Shown here: in pieces, positions 35,939 through 45,266 of the stretch | Layout: each line of letters starts with the position of its first letter | Position numbering within the stretch: the first letter of the stretch is position 1 | Translations under genes and position numbers: made by a program | The notes under the pieces: model-generated | What the model was told of the DNA's origin: nothing | The model's input: the letters and a program-made list of their open reading frames with translations, nothing else | Databases searched by the model: none | Assembly (NCBI GenBank): GCA_029844215.1 | Contig: CM056729.1 | Coordinates: 2,418,001 to 2,482,000 of the forward strand | DNA length: 64,000 nt | From: Przewalskia tangutica | Lineage: Eukaryota > Streptophyta > Magnoliopsida > Solanales > Solanaceae | Direction of reading: 5' to 3'

Positions 35939-37063
35939 ATGGCCACCAGAAAGAGAAGAGGATCCACATCCACCCCAACCCCACAATACGATGAAAATAG
36001 ATTTGTGAGTTACCAGGCCTTCCAAAGATACAAAAGGCTTGATACCAGGCCCGTAATTCCAGAAAGGGGAATGGATTACCAAAGGGGATCATATGGGGAG
36101 GAAGACATTTATGAGCCCATCCGGGCTATGATAGAGCTAAGGGGGTGGAAGAGATTTGTCAATCCGGAGAAGATAAAACCAGTGAATACAACAATGGTGC
36201 GGGAATTTTATGCAAACTTTCCGGAGAGGACAGAAAGGGGGTGCTTTGTAAGGGGACAGTATATGCCTGTAACAGCAAACGCGATAAATGCAGATCTCAA
36301 GACAGTTGATGTTGAAGAAGGAAGTGATTGGAATCACTTTAGAACATGGTCTAGAAGCACCAACCACATCGACTGGAATGACGCCAGAAACACGCAGCTA
36401 CCGGTCGCATTTGAGATAGGAAGAAATGGGTCCAGAGCACTGAGCAGGTGCCAATTCAACAAGGCAGCCAAGGCTTGGCTGTATTTTGTCAGTGCCCGCA
36501 TGATTCCATCCACGCACTTCACCAGAGTGCCAGAAGACAGGATTAAGCTGATTTATGGAATTATGAGGGGGCTGCAAATTGATGTTGGGAAAGAAATAGT
36601 GCAGAGCATTGAAGAAATCAGCAGGATGGTGACAACATGTGGGTTAGGACATGGCTCACTTATCACAAATTTGTGCAAGATAAACGCGTCCCAATCCTAC
36701 CCATCGACACTCATGAGAAAACCAGGTGCCGGTGTCCTATGGGATAGTGCACTCTTTTCCGCACCCCACGTCAAAGACGGGACGGAGAGCACCCGCAAAG
36801 AAGAAGAACAACAGCGTGAGGCAACCATGGATGAAGATGAGCCGAAATAGGGCTCAATATGAGGCGGGACCCACCACCGGCCAACCACAAGAGCGAACCT
36901 TCAGAGCCCACAACGGGCAATTGTACCAACACCGAAGGAGATGATGCAGACGCTTGCAAACGAGAGTACAAGGATGCAAGAAACAAGGCAACAAATCGAC
37001 GAAATGAGTGCCTTGTTCAACCAACGGTCGATGATTATCCACCGCCACCACCACCATTTTAGC
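35939..37063 (+). CDS. Extra ORF of the Athila-like element (plant transposon-protein domain), frame broken near its end
   Basis: The main open frame is 35939-36850 (303 aa), beginning MATRKRRGS. I recognise a domain found in many plant proteins annotated only as putative plant transposon protein: phrases ELRGWKRFV, REFYANFPER, VRGQYMPV, FNKAAKAWLYFV, TRVPEDRIKLIYGIM and GHGSLI. It stands where Athila elements carry their envelope-like ORF, but I see no signal peptide or membrane segment. After a stop at 36850 the reading continues in other frames to 37063, with a probable coiled coil (TRQQIDEMSALFNQ) and a poly-His or poly-Pro end. The minus-strand copy at 63371-64000 encodes the same C-terminal part. 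Its function is unknown; it is the longest intact frame in the element. Confidence 0.75.
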
Positions 37064-38285
37064 CAAAGTTTGTAAGTGTCGTTTCTTTTCTTGTCTTTGA
37101 GTCTACACACATTGGGGACAATGTGTGATTTAAGTTCGGGGTGTGTTTTTGTGTTTTAGTTTTTATTTGTGTGTCATGTTATGTCTTATTTAAATTTTTC
37201 TATTTGTTTTATGTTTATTTTGAGTCACCAAAATTTTTTCTTTCTTGAGTCATAATTGCCTGTCAAAGATCATGTATGCTGTAGTTGCTAGAAACACCTA
37301 GTGAAGTAAGGTGGAATAATGTAAAGGAATGGAAGCAGCTATCTAAACACTTAGGTTAGAGATGCCAAAAACTCACAGAATCTGTCTATTTGGAGTTTCT
37401 TGCTTGAGTTATGCATGCTAAATGATAAATACTTATGTGTTATGAGTGCTTGCTATTTGAGGCGAAATAATTAGGATATGCATGTTAGAGAGATGACTCA
37501 GGCATTTCTTTGATAGCCAATTCTTACCATTCTTTTCTATCCCGTACTTTAAAAATATATCCCTAGTCAACCCCATTGAGCCAAAAATTGAAACTTTTTC
37601 TTTGACACCCTATATTCCCATAAATTGTGCCATAAGTGAAAATATGAAATAGTGGAGTACATTGTGTTAAAAAGAAGAAACAAAAAAGAGTGAACAAGTT
37701 TGAGGCACCCTAATGGAAAAGTAATAAGAAAGAGGCAAAAGCCTAAGTTCAGTGCCTATTTGTATAATACACTTCAATATCCCAAAACAAAAGAGGGGAA
37801 GGATAGAATTGAAGTGAATGAAAGAATCAAAAGAAAAAGGGAAAAATTGAAGAGCCAAAGAGCTTATGGTACAGAAAAATGAGCCTAAATGCCTATCTTT
37901 GCCAACCCCTACCTAAGCCTACATTCTGACTCCCAAAGTCCCAAGATCTCTTCTATGTATATCCGAATTAGTGGAGAATAGCAAGTAAGCATGCCATAGG
38001 AATTTTTGAATTTATATGCATACTGAGTACACCGACTTCCATTTAAGCATGATAAGTATGAGTTTGCGAAATATCTAGCTCAATGTGTTGAAATTCCATG
38101 CTATATGTTCCTCGTATTATTCTCGCTAACCTTCATGTTTTTCTAGTTAACCTTCACGCAAAGAAAAGTGATCAATGGCGGAGTCTGCTTATTTTCTTTG
38201 TTGATTTTCTTATTTATCGAGTCTGTCATTTTATTGTATTTCTTTTCATCTTTGCTCGAGGCAGCAAAGGTTAAGTTTGGGTATT
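37064..38285 (+). other. Long 3' untranslated region of the Athila-like element
   Basis: About 1.2 kb, no coding region. It ends with AAGTTTGGGTATT, a weak purine-rich tract before the LTR (the copy at 62253 onward has a longer G run). The same region is seen in reverse at 62253-63470. Confidence 0.75.
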
Positions 38286-39667
38286 TGATCGGTGTATTTT
38301 ATATACACCTTTGAGTCTGCTTTAGTTAGTCTTTTGTCCCATTTTGCACATATAAATGTCGTATTAGGATAGTTTTTCTTTCTATTGAGTCAAAGTGGTT
38401 GAAATGGCCAAATGGCGGAAAAGGAGCAAAAAGAGGGCAAAAGAGGAGTAGAGCCGAAAACGGAGAAAGTGGCAAACGAGGCTGAAATCAGACTGCGCGC
38501 CTCCCGCAATGGCGAGCGGCGCGCTATTATTCGTGAAGGCTGCAGAAGATCCAGTACGCGCCTCTCGAAGACCAGAAAGCAGCGCGCGCTAAACATCCGA
38601 GAAGCCACAGAGTTGCAGGCCGCGCGCTCGCATGCCAGATATCGGGCCGCGCGCCAAAACACCCGGTATTGCAGAACTTTAGCCGCGCGCCGACAGCAGG
38701 CCGCGCGCCGACGCGAAAAATTAGGTCTTTTGACGGATTTTTGGGCGAGCCCGCAGGAAAAGAAGGAGACGTTTTAACCTATAAAAGGAGAACCCTAGGC
38801 GCTTTCAAGGGTTCCTTTCTTGCACAACTCAAGATTCTTGACTTGGAGATGGACACCATTAGCTTAGTAATTTCTTTTCCCTTTCCTTTGTTTATTTCGG
38901 TTTTGCATGATGAACTTTGAATTAGTTCTTGTCATATTCATGGCTAGGAACTAATTCTCTTATAGGCTTTCGATGTTGAATTTCTTGAACCTTATGTTAT
39001 AACTTAATGCATGCTTAGGGTTATTATTCTTATTGAGAGATCTATCCAATAATTGAGTTGAATTCTTGGTAGCTAATTGACAACTAGTTATCACTATATG
39101 ATTTCTAATCGAGTTACGAAAAGGAGGATTGTGAATATCTTTGTAAGTTGGGTAGACGGTCTCGAGTTGGGGATGAAAATACCTCAATTAGATTTGTAGC
39201 GTTGATGAGAGGCTTAACAACCCTAATTTTGCGCATTGTGCGTGGCCAACTAGGTTTTGTGCTTAATCCTCCTATAGAGTTACCCTTATCGTGAAAGTTA
39301 GGTAAGGAACAATCTGGGTTGAGTGTTTATATAACCTAACGGGAGTATAAAACGATTTCAGAAAACTGCTTTCTCCAAGAAGAACACCATAAGTAATGCA
39401 TTAGTAAGTAACATAAGCGGATAGTAAGGATACATAGAAGCCCTATTCTCATCACATCTGAATTAAATCGTTATAATTAATTAGCTTTTATAACTCTTAG
39501 TCACAAACAACCAATCAAATATTAATTCACCAAATAGATACTAGAAAATAGATAACTGGTACTTGAACCCTAATCCCAGAGGACGATATTCGGTCTTACC
39601 TAAGACTATACTACTTGATACGATAACGTGCACTTGCGTTTAAAGTGTGTGCATAAATCGCGCATCA
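38286..39667 (+). repeat. 3' LTR of the Athila-like element
   Basis: 1382 bp. Almost identical to 31008-32396 in its right two thirds. Differences concentrate in the GC-rich block at about 38440-38720 and at CAG/CTG sites. TATA box at 38780-38786. Followed by the target duplication GCAAG. Confidence 0.93.
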
Positions 39668-41306
39668 GCAAGCAAACACTTTGGTGTAAATACCTACAAA
39701 GTTTATTATCTACTTTCATTTTAACACATCTATGAATGTGCATTGGTCCTCTTAGACTTAGAGAAAATGTTTTGGCATAAATACTTGTATCGCCGAAAAG
39801 GACTTAGCACCCTAACAATTATAATGGACGGCGCGTTATAATTAGACTTGTATTTAATGTTTGGGGAACATTTTTTAGTTTTCGGGGATTCTTTCAAGAT
39901 CAACAATCAAGTCATACATCATATGACATCCTATCATGCAATTTTTAAACACAATTAGATGGAAACCATCAAACCCAACAGGCATGATAAAAGATGGTTT
40001 TAATCACATACTGGGCGCCGTCTATCCAGACAGTTATAGCAGTCATTTGAAATTAAACAATTCTGGGTTCCGCCTACCCAGACAATAATTGCGGACGCTA
40101 TGCTAATAATTTAAATGCATCGCATTTAAACTTAACACATTTGTATATTATTCAATAATATACTATTAATGATAATTATGGGTCTATTTGTCTAAACTCT
40201 ATAATCTATGTAAATGCCAAACAATCCCTAAATATTTTCTGATTTTAAAATTCTGATTTACGGGAATTCTGTAAATTTTTAGAATTTACACTTTAGTCCC
40301 TTAAGAATTTAAAATTCAATTCTGAACCCTTATAAATTCATAAAAATGCAATTCTAAACTTCAAAAAATATTTTCAAACTTCTGGGACCTGTTTGCAATT
40401 TTCAGAACCTAAAATTAACTTTCATAAAACTTTCTTTATTTACAGATTTGCCCGAAAGGATCAAATCTGTTCGATTCAAAACTTTATTTTCAGAAACTGA
40501 AACTTCTTAAACTTCAGATTCAGAATCTGAAACTTTTAAGTCTCTATTTCTGATTTTCAATTTTTTTATTTAAAATTACGTCGTTGGCACCGCGGTTCCA
40601 AATGATGGCACCGCGGTTCCAAATGATGGCACCGCGGTGCCTTCGAGGCAGTGTGCTACTGTTTCTTCAAAACCAATTAGTACCACGGTTCCGTAATTAC
40701 CGTCACAGGCACCGCAGTCCTAACAGGTGGCACCGCAGTGCCTCAAAGGCAAAATATCCAAAAATTAATTTTAAGCTTCTGGATGAACAGAACCACGACT
40801 CATTACGAATGGACCGCGGTGCTCTTCATCCGGCAAAGACCGCGGTGTTCTAATTGTGTAATTTCGGCGCCACCACAAAACCCTAGCAGGCACCGCGGTG
40901 CTCCATCATGGAACCGCGGTGCCTCTCCTCCAGAATCACAAAATTCGAAATTTCTGAACCTCTAAAACTGGTTTAGGGCCAGATCTTTCAGATATATCAC
41001 TTGTATTACCATCACCATTAAAACAACATGTTATCGACCATCAAATCCAGTTTTCTTCTCGTTCTTCATTTCAATGCACCATGCTTTAAGTCGGATAACA
41101 CTTATCAACTTAAAAGAGTTATATATTAGATCGATTTTCTCGAATACATAATTGTTCTAACAGATTAGGGCACAAGGACTATGTGTTCTAAAGATTTAGG
41201 ATTTTAAAGCTTTTAAATACATAAAATATAGATCTAAACAAATCATAACTCATATTATCATTAATATCATTACAAATCACACGAAACAACCTGGCTCTGA
41301 TACCAC
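39668..41306 (-). mobile_element. Copia A leader region with primer-binding site
   Basis: Continues Copia A on the right of the Athila-like insertion. The minus strand has TGGTATCAGAGCCA (41292-41305), an initiator-Met tRNA primer site, one base from the LTR end at 41307. No long frame is seen. Confidence 0.75.
40586..40927. repeat. Cluster of GGCACCGCGG palindromes
   Basis: Three 21-bp tandem units start at 40586, 40607 and 40628. The third contains the perfect palindrome GGCACCGCGGTGCC. Further full or decayed copies run to about 40927, some with the CCGCAG variant. Related copies lie in the neighbouring LTR (41757-41816). Confidence 0.85.
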
Positions 41307-42829
41307 TGTAGGTGTTTACGTCGGGTTCGTACACGCAGCAGAATTTGAAAATTTATGTTTCAAACCCGACGACGGTCAAACTGCAGTATGATATATAATG
41401 AAAAATTCAAAAGCACAAAGTAAATGTAATTCCTCAACATAAGACTTACATTAATGCAACAATCAGCAAAGCAGTTGAATCTGTTACTTTGTGTAGTCCG
41501 AGGGTGCACACGCAAACGTCCCTCGATTTGTAAGTTCTGGAAATTATGATGTAATTTGCTAAGTCATGAATGTTAGGGATTCTGACAGAACTTTAGAAGA
41601 GATTACCTCTCTTAGGTTTAGTGTATTGAAATGAGAAGAGGAGCCTCTTATTTATAGAATAAAATAAAAGCTCGAGGTTTCAAGAGGCTGTGCCCGTAAG
41701 AACGAATCGAGCACCGGATCGCCGTGCCACGCTCGAACCGCGCTCCTCGCCAGCAGGCACCGCGATCTGGCACGTGTTCCTGGCACCACGGTCCCAAATC
41801 AAGGCACCGCGGTTCCGTCCTATTTTTCTGCCCATTTTCCCATTTTAATGTCTCGGTCATCAACCGAACATTTAGGTATAATCTCCTTTTAATTACATCC
41901 TTCAATCGACGGAACATTTGACTTAGTGTTACCCTTCAGGCCTTTACATATCGTCACTAATTACATTAGGATCTTCACGGAACTCCTAGACTGCGCCGGA
42001 AGACGAACCCAATACGTAAAGTTTAGCTACACAAAATATGTGAACTGAACCTATATGTGAGTAGATAAAATCGTTTCATTTATGGCACACTCAATCAAGT
42101 TTAGGATATGTCAAGTGTCTATCCAAATGGCTTGATCATTATAACTCATTTATATTAGTTGACAACAGGACCGTATCACAGACATGTCCATTGCATTGGC
42201 AATGACTTAGTCAACGTAATATCATATAAATATCTGAGTGTTCACTCGAATATATATTCAAGGAATGAATCCTAATTTTGGCTCACATACCACCTTTAAT
42301 CCACTTCATAATGCACCAAAAACAAGTTGCGCCCAACCTATAAGGAATTTGAGCTTAGGACAGGATCAAAGTACATTACTCCGTAAACAAGGTGATATTG
42401 ACCTCAAGTCTAAGGACTTCTATCTCCCACATGCCGATGACATTATAGACATATAACAAATAGTGCATCAGCAGGGTATACCAATAATCCAACAAGTATC
42501 CATGTGTTCATCACAAGTTGCTATAACTCGTAGCAAGTGAGACATACTACATTCCCTAAGGATATGATGCAGACCACATGTCGACGTATCGAATATCATC
42601 GATATCCCTATTTCGATGATCATTAGTCGAGGTAACTTAAGAGTTACGTTATAACATTAATTCTCACATCATTAATAAACACGTAAACTCTAGGGATGCA
42701 CTTATAGAATATTATAAACAATCAATTAATAATTCAACAAATGCAAATGTCATAATATTAATCATCATTAATATAAATATGAATGTGTATAAAGTGCATT
42801 GTGTCCTAATACAGATTATCTCTAGGACA
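41307..42829 (-). mobile_element. Copia A 5' LTR
   Basis: In element sense it starts TGTCCTAGAGATAATCTG at 42829 and ends CACCTACA at 41307, then one base, then the Met primer site. About 1.52 kb. The 41307-41830 part is homologous to 5768-6251. No coding region. Confidence 0.8.
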
Positions 42830-43316
42830 TTCATATGTGTTGGTTTTGTTTTCTTTTGTCATAACGTAAAATTAATTAATGTTGCAGCTGATAAAAATAA
42901 TGTTTTAATTTAAGCAAATACGATGCTAGATGCAGGACAAGGTTGTTAAGCTAGTGAAGTCCCTTATAACAGGGATACTTCATTAGTACTATGCAGGTAA
43001 CCCTCTAACCTAACCTCTTCCAGATATAGATATATTTAAAACAATGAAATATCAAAATTAAAGTTACTTTATTATTTTAGTTAAAATTCACTTTCATTTT
43101 TAGCCCTTTTGTCATTTAGTTATAACTCAAGGATACAACTACTCCTACTTAGAACTCAACAAAAACATAACGTCAATTAACTGTTACCTTCATAACTCAT
43201 AAAAAAGAAAGTTAATATTAGTAAAAAGTAGAAAGATCAGGTCAATGATGATTAGCTATCAAGTGTTGGTTCTAGTTTTTAAATCAGTGTGTACGAAATA
43301 TGATTTTTATGAAAAG
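42830..43316. other. Intergenic sequence, nothing recognised
   Basis: AT-rich, without a supported gene or repeat. Confidence 0.4.
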
Positions 43317-43331
43317 AAATATCACTTGATT

Positions 43332-43505
43332 GGATGCGATCAGATCAGCAGTAACGCACCGGATCCCATCAGAACTCCGAAGTTAATCGCGCGTGCTTGG
43401 GCGAGAGTAGTACTAGGATGGGTGACCCCCTGGGAAGTCCTCGTGTTGCATCCCTCTTGTCCCAGACCTCACATTGTGAAATTTCACTGGGCATGTTGTT
43501 ACGGT
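43332..43505 (+). mobile_element. 5S rRNA-headed retroposon with an RTE-LINE-like tail
   Basis: 43332-43454 is a nearly complete plant 5S rRNA sequence. The internal promoter is well kept: GCGTGCTTGGGCGAGAG (box A region, from 43391), GTAGTACTAGG, and GGGTGACCCCCTGGGAAGTCC-like box C (43420-43440). A 4-base insertion (TCGC) lies just before box A. 43455-43505 (CCCAGACCTCACATTGTG, then TTTCACTGGGCATGTTGTT) resembles the reverse complement of the RTE LINE end at 54489-54540. The whole is flanked by a perfect 15-bp duplication AAATATCACTTGATT (43317-43331 and 43506-43520). It is thus a retrotransposed chimera and not a gene of a 5S array. It could be a 5S-derived SINE or a one-off template switch. 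Confidence 0.88.
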
Positions 43506-43545
43506 AAATATCACTTGATTAGTGTATCAAGTATCTATATAGATA

Positions 43546-43746
43546 GATACCCGCAAGTAGCAAGGCGAGCGTTAGGAAATACGACCGCAAGGCCACGAAG
43601 TTCGATCCTCGCATAAACCTTCTTGGTTGAACTGTCACACATTGTCAAGTGTGGTTTACATGGTGACGTGGTTTGCGACTTGCGTCACATCCGGTTTACC
43701 ATGCGCACTCGAAAAGAGCGATGCGGCTTCGCCGTTCACAACAAAA
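43546..43746 (+). mobile_element. tRNA-derived SINE
   Basis: Flanked by a perfect 17-bp duplication AAGTATCTATATAGATA (43529-43545 and 43747-43763). Internal promoter-like segments are present: TAGCAAGGCGAGCG (box A-like) and AAGTTCGATCCTCG (box B-like). It ends in ACAACAAAA. The element at 48924-49109 is of the same family. Confidence 0.9.
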
Positions 43747-43977
43747 AAGTATCTATATAGATATTCAAATTATAGTAGTATAAATTGGTAGGGAGCGTCT
43801 AAATTTTATCTTTAGGCATTTGGTTTTGAAAAATATACTGGAATGACAATTCTTTAGACATTTGGTTCTAACAAGAGATTTTTTAATTCTCAAATATCGA
43901 TTCGAAAACCTCTAATAACAATGGAATACCTAACTATTCCACCACCTCTTTGAAGGAAATAATGTCTAATAATTGAG

Positions 43978-44183
43978 CAGGATCGTCTCAAACATTTTTG
44001 GGGTCCTGTTCTAATTCGTAAAAGTATATTCTTAATTAGGCTAAGACCTGCGAATTATGGGTCTTTACAGTAAATTTTAGCTAATACTACTTAATAAAAA
44101 ATGGAAAAAAAGGGCCCTTAATTTTTTTCATTTTTCATGGCTCTGTACGGTAGAACTCTCGCACGAGTTCAAAGACGGCCCTA
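43978..44183. mobile_element. hAT-type MITE
   Basis: 206 bp. The termini CAGGATCGTCTCAAAC and (reverse complement) TAGGGCCGTCTTTGAAC form imperfect inverted repeats. An 8-bp target duplication is present with one mismatch (TAATTGAG at 43970-43977, TAATTAAG at 44184-44191). The left end matches the hAT relic ending near 4072. Confidence 0.82.
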
Positions 44184-44191
44184 TAATTAAG

Positions 44192-45266
44192 CTATTGTTT
44201 GTGTATTTGGTATGTACCACATGCAAGTTTAACAAGCATCATTAGAATCTGGAAGTGTGCATTTATTATAAAATTTTAAATTATATGCATAGTTAGTATA
44301 AGAAATATTTTTACCATTATTCAAACTTATCAGACTCTACTTCTATTTCTCTCTATCTATGTGTTTACAGATACAAAATATATGGTATATTAGAATATGC
44401 ATTTAATGTATTTAAATCATAAATCTGATATCAACCTACCACAATCAAAGTTTACAGTCTAGCGATATCAGTAGAAGTTGTTTATTAGCCACTAAGTATG
44501 GATTTAATTCTCATTTACCACTTCGAAGTAAAATTCACAAATAGCTAGTACGTTTCAGTCCCTATAATTAAAAATAGCAGTTTTTAGTTCTTATAATTGA
44601 AAATAACTATTGTTCTAGAGCTTCAATTGCACAAGTGAAACTCCAGGATATTGTCATGGAGCTCTAACGGTGGAACTTAAAACTCTATGATAGTGATTAT
44701 TTCTCAAAGACATAATCAAAAAAGTGATACGTGAACGCTATTTCTGCTCCACTTTTTTCCCTTTTCCGATTCTACAACGTAACATAAATTTTAAGAAAAT
44801 AATAATAATATCAATCACCCAATCGGACAAACTTAGTCCAACAAATGCTTCCGTTTATTTATCACAAAAACAGTTTAATTGACACGATCCCAAAAGAAAA
44901 ATTATTTTTTAAAAAAAAGATCCAAAAACCAAGTAAAAAAGAAAGACTAGTCAATAATTGGTGCAAAAAAGTCCAAAGAGGTGGGTGAGCTTCCACGGTG
45001 TAACGCGGCACGGGGGCAGCCCAAAAAAGCGAAAGTCCATTTTCCAGAACACACGCCCATTTACTGGGCCGCCAGCCCATTTCATATTTAAAGGGTCAAC
45101 CTCTTGACCTAAAGAATTATTAAATTATTCACCTATGTTTCATGTCATCCTCTAATTGGTTAAAAGTTGGTCAAAGTCAAATTTCAAGAAAGTTACTCGA
45201 AATCGAAATTGTAATCTGATGTTTAGAACTTTGAAATACTTAATTGTAAGATTATTTATTGTAAGA
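44192..45266. other. Intergenic sequence, no gene seen
   Basis: AT-rich. Short frames only. No mobile-element terminus was supported. Confidence 0.4.

Larger units (their letters stand above)
31008..39667 (+). mobile_element. Non-autonomous Athila-like Gypsy element, complete with both LTRs
   Basis: An 8.66-kb element with a perfect target duplication GCAAG (31003-31007 and 39668-39672) inside the gag/leader of Copia A. Order: 5' LTR 31008-32396, primer-binding site 32403-32420, gag remnant, protease remnant, a post-pol spacer, an extra ORF, an untranslated region and the 3' LTR 38286-39667. Reverse transcriptase, RNase H and integrase are absent, so any movement needed enzymes from elsewhere. 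Confidence 0.93.

Noticed and set aside
40586..40927. CRISPR-like array because of regularly spaced palindromes
   Set aside because: The spacing is irregular after three units, the motif is dispersed among transposons, and the window is eukaryotic.
43332..43454. A functional 5S rRNA gene
   Set aside because: It stands alone, is flanked by a target duplication, has a 4-base insertion before box A, and is joined to a LINE-like tail. It is a retroposed copy.
43332..43505. A Cassandra TRIM LTR carrying 5S sequence
   Set aside because: No LTR ends or primer site were seen, and the 15-bp duplication is too long for LTR integration.
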